Source: Photobacterium kagoshimensis
GTDB taxonomy: Bacteria > Pseudomonadota > Gammaproteobacteria > Enterobacterales > Vibrionaceae
Assembly: GCF_050337045.1 (NCBI RefSeq)
Contig: NZ_JAKJSO010000016.1
Coordinates: forward strand, 1-64,000
Direction of reading: 5' to 3'
Length of the DNA: 64,000 nucleotides
Of the stretch, positions 50,934-60,615 are shown in pieces. Under the pieces are notes generated by a model. It saw only the letters and a program-made list of their open reading frames with translations. It was not told the origin of the DNA and searched no databases. Position 1 is the first letter of the stretch. The number at the start of each line of letters is the position of its first letter. The translations under genes were made by a program, and so were the position numbers.

Positions 50934-53030
50934 ATGCCTAAAAGCAAAATGTCATTGCACTTTGTTGTGCTTTGGCTATTCGTTGCGCTGTGTTCAGTAT
51001 TCACTGTAAACGCCAGTGCGAGCGAATCGACAGCACCTGTCACAACAGGTTGGATGCAAGACAAGTTACACCCGTATGTAGAAACGCGCTTTGTCATGAC
51101 TGGACAAGTTAATGAAAAAGACAAAACTGCAGCTGGGTATCTCGAAGTGAATCTTTCCGATGAATGGAAAACCTATTGGAGAAGCCCTGGCGAAGGTGGC
51201 ATTGCGCCGAAAATGAAATGGGCGGACTCTAAGAACATATCGCAACTGCAATGGTTCTGGAAATTTCCACAGCGTTTTAATTTACTCGGCATAGATACGC
51301 TGGGCTACAAACATAACATCATCTTTCCGATGAATATTCATATCGACGACATGAACAAACCCGTTGAGCTTCATGCGGTGCTCACCATGTCTTCATGTAC
51401 CACAATATGTATTCTTACGGATTTTGATATCAACTTGGTCTTTAATCCAAGTGAAATGACCGTGAATCAAGACGCGATGTTGGTCTATGCCAAAGCAATG
51501 AGCGAAGTTCCCAAAGACTCACCGCTTGTTAAAGGGGTATCGACCACTTGGGATGCTCGCAAATCACAGCTCCAAGTTATTGCTACCCATCAACTCGGCT
51601 GGACTGCACCTGATGTGATCGTAGATGGCGAGTCAGACGAAATGCAAGACGCCGACTTTGGCGTTCCTCGCATCAAAATCGAGGGCAACAAAGCCATTGC
51701 AACCTATGACGTCAGTAGCTGGATGGGCACGCCTGATCTGAACAACCAACACATCCGCGTAAGCATCAAAGACCAAGCCTTCATCACGGAATACCCCGCC
51801 ACGATTACCAACGGCATCGTGGGTAATAGCTCTATGATAAGCATGGTGCTGTTGGCGCTATTAGGTGGGCTGATCCTCAACATTATGCCTTGTGTCTTCC
51901 CTGTACTCGGCATGAAGCTAAGTGGGGTTATTTCTGCTCAAGGCATGGCAAGAAAACAAGTGCGGTTTCAGTTTCTGGCATCAGCTAGTGGCATCCTCAC
52001 ATCCTTCTGGCTAATCGCGACATTCTTGGCTGTGTTAAAAGTGTCAGGCAGTGTTATTGGCTGGGGCATTCAATTCCAAAGCGGCTGGTTTATTGGTGGG
52101 ATGTTTATCATTACCGCCCTATTTAGCGCAAACATGCTCGGCCTTTTCGAGATCCGCCTTTCGTCGAATACCAATACTTGGATGGCTACTAAGGGGGACA
52201 ATAGTTATGTCGGGCACTTTACACAAGGTATGTTCGCCACGCTATTGGCTACGCCATGTTCCGCCCCATTTCTTGGCACAGCGGTCGCCTTTGCACTTGC
52301 GACGAGCATCCCCGCAATGTTTGGGATTTTCACTGCCCTTGCAGTTGGTATGGCACTGCCATGGATTATTGTGGCTGCATTCCCATCAATTGCTTTAGCG
52401 CTACCAAAGCCAGGGGCATGGATGAACCGTGTCAAATATCTATTCGGCGCAATGATGTTGATCACCAGTATTTGGCTCTTTAGTCTGCTTCGGCCTCACA
52501 TCCCTCCATTCTGGCTGTACGCCATATTCGCAGTCAGTGTTGGCCTATTCCTTATAAGGCTTATTCAAGTACATGGCATCAAGACGGCGAGCGCCGTTGC
52601 CCTGCTGCTGGTCACTGTTATATCTGCATCGTTATTTTTTGAGAAAACGACCTCAAAAATACTGCCACCAGAGCCAAAGTGGGAAGCCTTGTCGACAGCG
52701 GCCATTAACGAGCATGTCGCTAAGGGTGACGTGGTTTTTGTTGATGTCACCGCTGATTGGTGTGTGACCTGTAAAGCGAACAAGATTGGCGTTCTCTTGC
52801 AAGACCCCGTCTATAGCGCACTGACTGAAGGTGATGTGGTGCCAATGGAAGGTGATTGGACAACCCCGAGTGCTACCGTCACTTCATACCTACAAGATCA
52901 CAATCGATTCGGGGTGCCGTTCAATATGGTTTACGGCAAAGGTGCACCAGAAGGTATCGAGCTACCTGTAATTTTAACCAGTAACGCGGTAATGGATGCC
53001 ATCGAGAAGGCGCGAGGTGATGACGAATGA
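50934..53030 (+). CDS. scsB: ScsB: DsbD-like membrane thiol reductase
   Basis: 698 aa with signal peptide. The N-terminal periplasmic domain carries a Cys pair SSCTTICILTDF. The membrane domain (residues about 295-560) has the two transmembrane Cys in NIMPCVFPVLGMK and LATPCSAPFLGTAV. A C-terminal periplasmic thioredoxin domain has DVTADWCVTCKANKIG. It moves electrons from cytosolic thioredoxin to periplasmic partners ScsC and probably ScsD. Scs proteins are linked with copper and oxidative stress resistance in enterics. It overlaps scsD by 4 bp. Confidence 0.93.
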   Translation: MPKSKMSLHFVVLWLFVALCSVFTVNASASESTAPVTTGWMQDKLHPYVETRFVMTGQVNEKDKTAAGYLEVNLSDEWKTYWRSPGEGGIAPKMKWADSKNISQLQWFWKFPQRFNLLGIDTLGYKHNIIFPMNIHIDDMNKPVELHAVLTMSSCTTICILTDFDINLVFNPSEMTVNQDAMLVYAKAMSEVPKDSPLVKGVSTTWDARKSQLQVIATHQLGWTAPDVIVDGESDEMQDADFGVPRIKIEGNKAIATYDVSSWMGTPDLNNQHIRVSIKDQAFITEYPATITNGIVGNSSMISMVLLALLGGLILNIMPCVFPVLGMKLSGVISAQGMARKQVRFQFLASASGILTSFWLIATFLAVLKVSGSVIGWGIQFQSGWFIGGMFIITALFSANMLGLFEIRLSSNTNTWMATKGDNSYVGHFTQGMFATLLATPCSAPFLGTAVAFALATSIPAMFGIFTALAVGMALPWIIVAAFPSIALALPKPGAWMNRVKYLFGAMMLITSIWLFSLLRPHIPPFWLYAIFAVSVGLFLIRLIQVHGIKTASAVALLLVTVISASLFFEKTTSKILPPEPKWEALSTAAINEHVAKGDVVFVDVTADWCVTCKANKIGVLLQDPVYSALTEGDVVPMEGDWTTPSATVTSYLQDHNRFGVPFNMVYGKGAPEGIELPVILTSNAVMDAIEKARGDDE

Positions 53031-53554
53031 TTAGCGCAAAATCTAAAGCTCCCCGTCAAACCCAAAAGCACAAGGTGACATCAACATTGCTCTATAGCGT
53101 GTTTGCACTGGTGGCAGTTTTTGGGGTTGATGACTGGCGGACCAAAGATATTCCAATGCATCACGTTCCGCCAATAGTGGGCGTGTCGCTATCTGGCGAA
53201 CCTATCGATGTCATCGAGATGAGCAGGAAAGAACCTGTATTAGTTTACTTTTGGACGACATGGTGTGTGGCCTGCAAATTCGTCACGCCTGTTGTTGATT
53301 GGCTTTCATCAAGCTATCCCGTTGTTGGTGTATCCCTGACTTCAGGCAAAGATGAAAGGGTCAAACGTTACATGGATGCGAAAGCGTATAGCTACAACAA
53401 CATTAATGATACTCAAGGCAACATTGCCCGCGATTGGGGGATCTCAGTAACGCCAACGCTCATTGTTATCAATGACGGAAAAGTAACGAGCGTTACTTCA
53501 GGCATGACAACACCAATGGGTATCGCTGCCCGATTATGGCTCGCTAAATATTAA
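53027..53554 (+). CDS. scsD: ScsD: TlpA-like membrane-anchored thioredoxin
   Basis: 175 aa. One membrane helix (residues 19-34) precedes a periplasmic thioredoxin fold with active site FWTTWCVACKFVTPV (CxxC) and cis-Pro SVTPTLIVI. It overlaps scsB by 4 bp and scsC by 1 base (stop TAA and start ATG share an A), so the three are translated together. The order scsB-scsD-scsC differs from scsB-scsC-scsD in Salmonella. Confidence 0.9.
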   Translation: MISAKSKAPRQTQKHKVTSTLLYSVFALVAVFGVDDWRTKDIPMHHVPPIVGVSLSGEPIDVIEMSRKEPVLVYFWTTWCVACKFVTPVVDWLSSSYPVVGVSLTSGKDERVKRYMDAKAYSYNNINDTQGNIARDWGISVTPTLIVINDGKVTSVTSGMTTPMGIAARLWLAKY

Positions 53555-54294
53555 TGGACGCAAACATGAAATTCATAACAAAAATCATCATCACTTTATT
53601 CGCAACAGTGGCTTTCACGCCCGTCAGTTACGCCATGACAAACCAAGAAAAGATTGCCGAGATAACGCAAATGTTAGAAACCCATCAAGGGATCATTAGT
53701 TCGGTGCACGACAGCTTAGCTTCCTATATAGATCAACAAAACGGCTTTGAGAAAGCATTGGCCGAAAGCCATGATTTTATCTATAACAACCCAAACCACC
53801 CTTGGTATGGCTCCAATAATCCAACACTTACCATTGTAAACATGACAGACTTTAGTTGCCCATGGTGTAAAAAGTTAGATCCTGTGCTTCGCAAAATAGT
53901 CGATGACTTTCCAAATGAAATCAAAGTGATCAATATCTATATCGCTCTAAAGGAAAGAGATACGTTACCCAACTCTGCCACTTTTGGGCTTAACGTATGG
54001 AACAATGACAAGCTAAAATACAAAGCTGTTGAAGAAATGTTGATCAGTAAACCGGGGATCCACAACACACGTTCGATCATGAAAGTGGCGAAGAAGAACA
54101 AAGCCACCGACTACGTCGCTCCAAATAACGAAGTGACTAAAGAAGTTGCTGAAAACTACAACCTGTTTTCTAAATTAGGTATTCGAGGTACACCAGCAAT
54201 GCTCATTGATGGCGCATTGTTACCAGGTTACCTACCATACGACCAGCTCTACCCCATCGTTAAAGCGAAGTTAGAAGAGAAAAAAGGAAAGTAG
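53554..54294 (+). CDS. scsC: ScsC: periplasmic DsbA/DsbC-like thiol protein
   Basis: 246 aa with signal peptide (cleavage near residue 27, SYAM). An N-terminal helical region (residues 28-70) resembles the oligomerisation helix of ScsC. A thioredoxin fold follows with FSCPWCKKLDP (CPWC) and cis-Pro GIRGTPAMLIDG. It is a shuffling or reducing partner of ScsB. Last gene of the operon, ended by a strong terminator. Confidence 0.9.
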   Translation: MDANMKFITKIIITLFATVAFTPVSYAMTNQEKIAEITQMLETHQGIISSVHDSLASYIDQQNGFEKALAESHDFIYNNPNHPWYGSNNPTLTIVNMTDFSCPWCKKLDPVLRKIVDDFPNEIKVINIYIALKERDTLPNSATFGLNVWNNDKLKYKAVEEMLISKPGIHNTRSIMKVAKKNKATDYVAPNNEVTKEVAENYNLFSKLGIRGTPAMLIDGALLPGYLPYDQLYPIVKAKLEEKKGK

Positions 54295-54346
54295 AAACCT
54301 TAGTTTCAACTTTGAAGTGCGACAACTGCGTTAATTTTTCATTAAT

Positions 54347-54379
54347 AAAACAAGCCCTATGTTGCTAGGGCTTGTTTTT
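54347..54379 (+). terminator. Terminator of the scs operon
   Basis: AAAACAAGCCCT, loop ATGTTGCT, AGGGCTTGTTTT and additional T. Confidence 0.9.
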
Positions 54380-54489
54380 ATTAAAGCTAAGTTAGCAGGT
54401 TGAACACAAACAGAGAAAGTGGCAACTTGACTATATAGATAATAAAAAACCGTGGTATGCCCCCAAAAAGTCACCGATTTCCGTGCACG

Positions 54490-55947
54490 TTAGAGAACAT
54501 TCGCATCAAATGCCTTGCGCGGGATAAATCGACCATTCCCTGCTTTACCTGTAAATTCTCGATTGCGTGCAACCACCTCGCCTCGACTGATGGTCATTAC
54601 TGGCCAACCTTGGGTTGGGATATTCTCAAACGGGGTGTAATCGGCGTTGTCGTGCAATAAATCGTGACTAATCGTGACATTCTGCTGCGGGTCAAACAGC
54701 ACAAAATCAGCATCCGACCCCACCTGTAATGCCCCTTTTTGAGGATAAAGGCCAAACAGTTTGGCTGGAAGATAACTGGTTAATTCAACAAAGCGGCGTG
54801 GACTAAAGCGTCCTTTCATCACACCTTCCGAAAACATCAGTGGCATTCGGGTTTCAACACCAGGCATGCCATTTGGACATGCACTAAAGTTGTCTTTGCC
54901 GCGCTGTTTCTGCTCGTGGTAGGTGAATGAACAATGATCGGTTGCTACGGTATCAATACTCCCATCCACTAGCCCTGCCCACAGCTTTTCTCGCTCAGCG
55001 GCAGGCCGTAATGGCGGACTCAGAATGTATTTCAGCGCATCTTCTTTTTCATAGCAACTATCGTCAAGCATCAGATATTGCGGGCAGGTTTCAACCCATA
55101 CTGGTTGATGATTGTTACGCGCAAGACGCGCATAATCCAAGCCCAAGCCATTAGAAAGGTGAACAATATACAACGGCGCATCACCCGCTAACTTGGCGAG
55201 ATTGATCATTCTAGCGATAGCTTCTGCTTCACATTCAAGCGGGCGGCTTATCGCATGGTATTTAGGTTGGGTTTTACCTTGCTCAAGCAACTGTGTTCGC
55301 CGCAAGGCAATCGCAGCATCGTTCTCAGGATGGACGGTTGCCAACGCCCCCACTTGTTTAAGCTGCATCAGTGCCTTTAACACCTCGGCATCATCAAGCT
55401 TATAGCCGTAAGTAAGATATAGCTTGAAGCTGGATATCCCTTCTTCTTCAACCATAGATGCCATTTCAGCGAGAATATCGTCATTAACGTGCTGAATAAC
55501 GCCGTGAAAACTGTAATCAATTGCTGCCGTATCCTTGGCATACGCTTGGTATACATTAAGCTGATGATGGAGACTGCATCCTTTAGGGCCAAATCCCATA
55601 TGATCGATGACCATAGTGGTACCGCCACAAGCGGCTGAACGAGTGCCAGAAAGAAAATCATCACAACTACGAGCGATACCGACATCGATATTAAAGTGGG
55701 TATGGACATCAATACCGCCAGGCATCACATATAAACCCGTCGCTTCAATAATTTCACATGACTCAGGAATAGTATGAATTTCTGGGGCTATTTCAGCGAT
55801 TTTACCGTCAATGATAAGAATATCGGCTTTTTGCTCTTGCCTATGATCAACCACGATCCCTTGGCGAAGCAGCATTGCCCTTGGTTGGCACTGACGAAAA
55901 CTGTCCGATTGGCGTTGTGATGTTTTTTCCGAAGCCGCTGAAAACAT
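54490..55947 (-). CDS. hyuA: Dihydropyrimidinase/hydantoinase (HyuA type)
   Basis: 485 aa from ATG 55947 (AAGGAAG upstream; the TTG at 55983 is not used). Cyclic amidohydrolase with metal-binding GGIDVHTHFNIDVG, the carboxylated Lys segment SFKLYLTYGY, HLSNGLGLDYARLARNN and VATDHCSFTYHEQ. In E. coli hyuA lies next to ygeY, ygeX and ygeW and belongs to a set reported for anaerobic purine/uric acid breakdown. Last gene of this cluster here, 283 bases beyond ygeY and with a 8-bp hairpin in that gap. Confidence 0.9.
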   Translation of the reverse strand: MFSAASEKTSQRQSDSFRQCQPRAMLLRQGIVVDHRQEQKADILIIDGKIAEIAPEIHTIPESCEIIEATGLYVMPGGIDVHTHFNIDVGIARSCDDFLSGTRSAACGGTTMVIDHMGFGPKGCSLHHQLNVYQAYAKDTAAIDYSFHGVIQHVNDDILAEMASMVEEEGISSFKLYLTYGYKLDDAEVLKALMQLKQVGALATVHPENDAAIALRRTQLLEQGKTQPKYHAISRPLECEAEAIARMINLAKLAGDAPLYIVHLSNGLGLDYARLARNNHQPVWVETCPQYLMLDDSCYEKEDALKYILSPPLRPAAEREKLWAGLVDGSIDTVATDHCSFTYHEQKQRGKDNFSACPNGMPGVETRMPLMFSEGVMKGRFSPRRFVELTSYLPAKLFGLYPQKGALQVGSDADFVLFDPQQNVTISHDLLHDNADYTPFENIPTQGWPVMTISRGEVVARNREFTGKAGNGRFIPRKAFDANVL

Positions 55948-56182
55948 AGTCTCTTCCTTCGATTTACTCTTTGTCGCGGTCAATTAAAGTAGTGGTCAAT
56001 TAAAATAGAGGTCAACTAAAATTGGCCTTACCGCAAACCCAATTAAGCCTTGGTTCACGTTACTCTTTCTTTTGTCCGTTAAAACGTCGACTCGCATTAA
56101 TAGACAAAAGAAACAGAAAACATCCGCGTTACAGACAAGAAATCCACCCTAGGTGAGATGTTACCAACGCCCCCAGGATGGA

Positions 56183-56215
56183 AAGGAGGAATAAGCAGAG
56201 CTTGATATCCTCCTT
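56183..56215 (-). other. Hairpin between ygeY and hyuA
   Basis: AAGGAGGA and TCCTCCTT, a perfect 8-bp stem with a 17-base loop, no long U-run. It may partly terminate or stabilise transcripts. Confidence 0.4.
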
Positions 56216-56230
56216 CTGTCGTTACAAAAA

Positions 56231-57442
56231 CTATTTTTTAAGTTCACTCAAGTACATCTGAGGGATAACAGCGTACATAGCTGCACAAGTGACTAAGTGA
56301 TCTTTCCACGTTTTCTCGTTTGGCGCGTGAGCTTCAGGCTCTTTACCAGGGCCAAAGCCAATCACAGGAATACCATAGCGACCCATGATAGAAACGCCGT
56401 TAGTCGAGAAGGTCCACTTATCTACGGTTGGTTTTTTGTCGAACAGTAACTCGTAAGAAGCTTCGAGTGTCTTGGTCGCAACATGCTCTTCATCAATCAC
56501 CCAAGCAGGGAAATAACATTCTGTTGGATAAACTAAACCAGTGTAGGCTGGGCGGTCGTAGTCGTACATAGAGACTTTACCACCGAATTTCTTAACAGAG
56601 TCCAGCTCTTCGATTTCTTTGATCGCACCTTCCCATGTTTCACCCCAAGTCAAACGACGGTCAATCGAAATTGCACAGCTATCGGCAACCGCACAGCGGC
56701 TTGGTGAGGTGTAGAACACTTCAGATACGGTCAATGTACCTTTGCCTAGGAATGGGTCATCGCCAAGGTTGGCAGATAGTTTCTCGATGTCGTTGAGCAT
56801 ATGGCCCATCTTAAAGATGGCGTTGTCACCACGTTCTGGTGCAGAGCCATGACAGCTCACACCTGCAACATCAACTCGGATTTCCATACGGCCACGTTGG
56901 CCACGATAAATCTGACAATCTGTTGGTTCGGTTGATACCACAAATTCAGGGCGGATATTGCTTTCTTGAATGATGTACTGCCAGCAAAGACCGTCACAGT
57001 CTTCTTCTTGAACCGTACCTGTCACAAGCAAGGTATATTCGTCTTCCAAGCCAAGATCTTTGATTATCTTACCGGCGTAAACCATTGACGCCATACCACC
57101 CTCTTGATCCGATGCACCACGACCACCGATCACTTCGTCATCTTCCATACCTTCGTATGGGTCGAAGTTCCAGTTATCCATGTTACCGATACCCACGGTA
57201 TCGATGTGTGCATCCATAGCAATGAGATGAGGACCATGACCAATCCAACCGAGTACGTTACCCATAGGGTCGATTTCAACCTTGTCAAAACCGACTTTTT
57301 CCATCTCTTCTTTAATGCGTAAAACGACTTTTTCTTCGTTACAACTTTCACTTGGAATCGCAATCATGTCACGAAGGAAGCGAGTCATATCTGCTTTGTA
57401 TTCTTGGGCTTTGTCCAGTACTTGAGTGAATGGAATATTCAT
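56231..57442 (-). CDS. ygeY: M20 peptidase-family hydrolase YgeY
   Basis: 403 aa zinc amidohydrolase. Metal-binding AMDAHIDTVGIGN, GRGASDQEGGMASM and TGTVQEEDCDGLCWQ motifs are in order, with the dimerisation domain between and the final His in a PEAHAPNEKTW segment. Start ATG has AAGGAG upstream. Second in the ygeW-ygeX-ygeY-hyuA set; the substrate is uncertain, probably an N-acyl or ureido compound. Confidence 0.93.
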   Translation of the reverse strand: MNIPFTQVLDKAQEYKADMTRFLRDMIAIPSESCNEEKVVLRIKEEMEKVGFDKVEIDPMGNVLGWIGHGPHLIAMDAHIDTVGIGNMDNWNFDPYEGMEDDEVIGGRGASDQEGGMASMVYAGKIIKDLGLEDEYTLLVTGTVQEEDCDGLCWQYIIQESNIRPEFVVSTEPTDCQIYRGQRGRMEIRVDVAGVSCHGSAPERGDNAIFKMGHMLNDIEKLSANLGDDPFLGKGTLTVSEVFYTSPSRCAVADSCAISIDRRLTWGETWEGAIKEIEELDSVKKFGGKVSMYDYDRPAYTGLVYPTECYFPAWVIDEEHVATKTLEASYELLFDKKPTVDKWTFSTNGVSIMGRYGIPVIGFGPGKEPEAHAPNEKTWKDHLVTCAAMYAVIPQMYLSELKK

Positions 57443-57586
57443 TATAATTCTCCTTGAACCGAGCGGTGGTCATCACACTCGGTATGATCGATTTTCACGG
57501 CATCCTGCCTTTTTGATGACGCTGACACGACGCTAAATTTGAAATTTGGGTTTATCAATTTTTAATCATTCGCTAACGAGCAAAAC

Positions 57587-58789
57587 TCAAACCGTTTGAT
57601 GCTTACCGCCCCATACCACTTCACGATAATGGACAGGATCGGTATCGCCTTCGGTATTAATTAGGAGCACCACTGAGTCTTTATTGAGGCCGAGTTTCGC
57701 CATCAATTGTTCTTTTTCTGGGTGAAAGTGCACAGCAGCAAGCAAGCCAGCACCGACGGCGCCTGACTCACCAGAAACAATCCTTGGATCGCTACCTAGT
57801 GGGTTGCCGAGTACGCGCATCCCGAGTGCCGCAACACTGTCTTGGCAAGAAACAAACTGGGTAGAACAATCACGAAGTACTGGCCAACCAATAGGGTTAG
57901 GTTCACCGCAGGCCAGGCCGACCATGATGGTGGCAAGATCGCCATCAACATTGACCATTTCACCCTTCTCGCTGATACCAGAACGGTAGATACAGTCAGC
58001 GTTATCTGGCTCAACAACAACTGAATGCAATTTATCTGGGCCATACTGATCACACAGGTAACCAAGCACACCACCAGCCATCGCACCAACACCGGCTTGA
58101 AGGAAAACATGCGTCGGACGTTCTACAGCCATGGCTGTCATTTGATCAACCGCTTCTGCCGCCATGGTGGTGTAACCTTGCATGATCCAAGTAGGAATTT
58201 CGGTATACCCTTCCCATGCTGTGTCTTGTACCACTTTCCAGCCGTTTTCATTCGCTGTTTTAATGGCAAGGCGCACGGTATCGTCATAATTCATGTCGGT
58301 GACAATACATTCAGCGCCCAACGCTCTGATATTATTCACTCGCTCATCTGCCGCGCCTTTTGGCATGTACACAACAGCATTCTGACCGAGTTTATTGGCT
58401 GCCCACGCGACACCACGACCATGGTTACCGTCGGTTGCCGTTGCAAAAGTCATTTTTTCTGTAATATCGTTTTTTAATTTAGCGAAATCAAAAGCATTGA
58501 TATCGAGCTTGAACTCATCACACAGTAGACGGGCAATGGCATAAGCCCCACCCAGCATTTTGAAAGCACTCAAATCGAAGCGGTAGGCTTCATCTTTAAC
58601 TAATATTTTCCCAACACCAATGACGTTTGCTAGGCAGTCAAGAGAATGTAGTGGTGTGGGTTGGTATCCTTCCACCGCTTGATGGAATGCACGGGCTTTT
58701 TCCGCCTCGATGGCGGTGAATAGTGGAGAAAGCTGACCGTTATAGTGGCGGTTATCGGCGATCTCCATTTTTAGAGTGAACGTAGACAC
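57587..58789 (-). CDS. ygeX: 2,3-diaminopropionate ammonia-lyase YgeX
   Basis: About 400 aa from GTG 58789, which has GAGG seven bases upstream; the ATG at 58795 is too near that site. Fold-type II PLP enzyme with DLSAFKMLGGAYAIAR (the PLP lysine) and ATDGNHGRGVAWAA. It cleaves 2,3-diaminopropionate to pyruvate and ammonia; in the cluster it is linked to purine breakdown. N-terminus MSTFTLKMEIADNRHYNG agrees with the E. coli protein as I recall it. Confidence 0.92.
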   Translation of the reverse strand: MSTFTLKMEIADNRHYNGQLSPLFTAIEAEKARAFHQAVEGYQPTPLHSLDCLANVIGVGKILVKDEAYRFDLSAFKMLGGAYAIARLLCDEFKLDINAFDFAKLKNDITEKMTFATATDGNHGRGVAWAANKLGQNAVVYMPKGAADERVNNIRALGAECIVTDMNYDDTVRLAIKTANENGWKVVQDTAWEGYTEIPTWIMQGYTTMAAEAVDQMTAMAVERPTHVFLQAGVGAMAGGVLGYLCDQYGPDKLHSVVVEPDNADCIYRSGISEKGEMVNVDGDLATIMVGLACGEPNPIGWPVLRDCSTQFVSCQDSVAALGMRVLGNPLGSDPRIVSGESGAVGAGLLAAVHFHPEKEQLMAKLGLNKDSVVLLINTEGDTDPVHYREVVWGGKHQTV

Positions 58790-58960
58790 GACCATACCTC
58801 ATAAAAATAAGAGAAAGAAAAGGCGGGGTTATTCAAAAACCTAAGGGATTATCCCCGCGAGTAGACTTGCATAAGACAAACAGTTTGATTAGGTATTTCC
58901 CTGCCTAACAAACACCTAAAAAGTATTGCTAGGCAGGTGAAGGTTCGTGGTGCGACTGTG

Positions 58961-60148
58961 TTATTTAACACGCTTCTTCGCATCATCCAGCAGTTCTTGT
59001 AGGATAAGTCCTGGCTCTTGGTATTTACGGTTCATGATCATTGCCGCAATCACATATGGCTTCCAGCTGGCTTCCTTATAAGTTTCAATACGGTACTTAT
59101 CAAATACCGACTCTTCCACTTCGCCTGCTTCACAAGACACGCCCGTAATATCGGCAGGTAAACAGTGCATGTACAATGCTTCACCCGCTTTGGTTAGCTT
59201 CATCATTTCTTCGGTACAGTGCCAATCTTTATGGTTAGCATTCTGTGCCAGACATTCTTGTTCCAGTGCTTTCAAGCCATCATGATCGTTCGCGCGTAAC
59301 AACTCTGTACGACGCCCCATCACTTGGTAAGGCGCCCAAGATTTTGGATACACGATATCAGCATCTTTAAATGCTTCTTCCATGCTGGCTACTTGCGTGA
59401 AACTACCGCCAGATGCAGCCGCATTTTTGCGTGCTTCTGCAACCACTTCAGGGATAAGGTCATAACCTTCAGGGTGCGCTAGCGTCACGTCCATACCAAA
59501 GCGAGTCATCAGGCCGATAATGCCCTGAGGTACTGACAATGGTTTACCGTAGCTTGGCGAGTAAGCCCAAGTCATCGCGATTTTCTTGCCTTTCAGTTCT
59601 TCTAAGCTGCCGAAGTGTTCTTCCAACCATGCCAAATCAGCCATAGACTGGGTTGGGTGGTCGATATCGCACTGTAGGTTAACCAGTGCAGGACGATGAG
59701 GTAACACACCTTCTTTGACGCCATCATCTAATGCAGCACCCACCTCACGCATGTAGGCATTACCCGCACCTAAATACATGTCATCACGAATGCCGATAGC
59801 ATCAGCACAGAAAGAGATCATATTGGCGGTTTCACGCACGGTTTCACCATGGGCGATTTGAGATTTACCTTCATCCAAATCTTGCTGAGCAAGCCCTAGC
59901 ATGTTGATCGCTGATGCATATGAGAAACGGGTACGCGTTGAGTTATCGCGGAAGAGAGAAATGCCAAGACCATTGTTAAACACGTTAGTTGAAATATTTT
60001 CCTGACGCATAGCTTTTAGTACTTGGGCTGTTTTCAGTACACGCTCAAGCTCTTCCGGGGTTTGCTCCCACGTCAATAAAAAGTCTTTGTCGTGTAATTC
60101 AGATTTTAGCTCATTAATTTCCTTGATCAGTTCATTGATGCTCTTCAT
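58961..60148 (-). CDS. ygeW: Knotted carbamoyltransferase YgeW
   Basis: 395 aa from ATG 60148 (GGAAGG upstream); the open frame upstream to 60241 is not used. Carbamoyl-phosphate binding SLFRDNSTRTRFSYASA, second-substrate region ALYMHCLPADITG and the carbamoyltransferase fold are clear. Such proteins were described as UTCase/oxamate-type with a knotted fold; the E. coli substrate is unsettled. First gene behind the sigma-54 promoter at 60294-60309. Confidence 0.93.
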   Translation of the reverse strand: MKSINELIKEINELKSELHDKDFLLTWEQTPEELERVLKTAQVLKAMRQENISTNVFNNGLGISLFRDNSTRTRFSYASAINMLGLAQQDLDEGKSQIAHGETVRETANMISFCADAIGIRDDMYLGAGNAYMREVGAALDDGVKEGVLPHRPALVNLQCDIDHPTQSMADLAWLEEHFGSLEELKGKKIAMTWAYSPSYGKPLSVPQGIIGLMTRFGMDVTLAHPEGYDLIPEVVAEARKNAAASGGSFTQVASMEEAFKDADIVYPKSWAPYQVMGRRTELLRANDHDGLKALEQECLAQNANHKDWHCTEEMMKLTKAGEALYMHCLPADITGVSCEAGEVEESVFDKYRIETYKEASWKPYVIAAMIMNRKYQEPGLILQELLDDAKKRVK

Positions 60149-60293
60149 ATTTTCCTTCCCGGTTTTAATTGTTATGCGTCCCTGACAATACTTCTCATCA
60201 CAGGGCTGTCGCTTAATAGATAGTGACCCTAGAATGTTCAATAATAAAATACGGTTAATACATGTAGATAATTCAGAACTTGACTAAGTAACA

Positions 60294-60309
60294 ATCAACA
60301 ATTGTGCCA
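60294..60309 (-). promoter_or_regulatory. Sigma-54 promoter of the ygeWXY-hyuA cluster
   Basis: Read on the minus strand: TGGCAC-AATTG-TTGAT, close to TGGCACR-N4-TTGCW (GC and TTG elements in place, the last bases AT instead of CW). About 146 bases before the ygeW start. A sigma-54 activator is encoded divergently. Confidence 0.75.
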
Positions 60310-60477
60310 ATATTAATTCCCACCAAGATTATTTATAAATAACCTTTCCCTCCCCATAGATACTGGGGCGTGAGAGGCATTAAGTGCTCTGTTATAAAAA
60401 AGGAAAGTTAAATGGCATAAAAACTATCAAAGATGTATCAGCCCTTTACGCCAAAATGATAGTGATAAGAGCGATGG

Positions 60478-60494
60478 AATATCATTTTGATATT
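60478..60494. promoter_or_regulatory. Palindrome, candidate activator binding site
   Basis: AATATCA-TTT-TGATATT, 7-bp arms, about 190 bases upstream of the sigma-54 promoter and 122 bases before the ygeV-type start, a normal place for an enhancer site. Confidence 0.45.
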
Positions 60495-60615
60495 TAAAGA
60501 TGATCTTGGTAACAAAAGCCTTCCATTTTGGTCTTTTCAATTAGAAAAACCTGACAAATATCCAAACAGTCTATTTTTTTTTCATTTATGCTAATTTTAT
60601 CATTAAAGGAATAGT

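Noticed and set aside
58025..58477. Plus-strand 150-codon frame opposite ygeX
   Set aside because: Shadow of a clear PLP enzyme gene.
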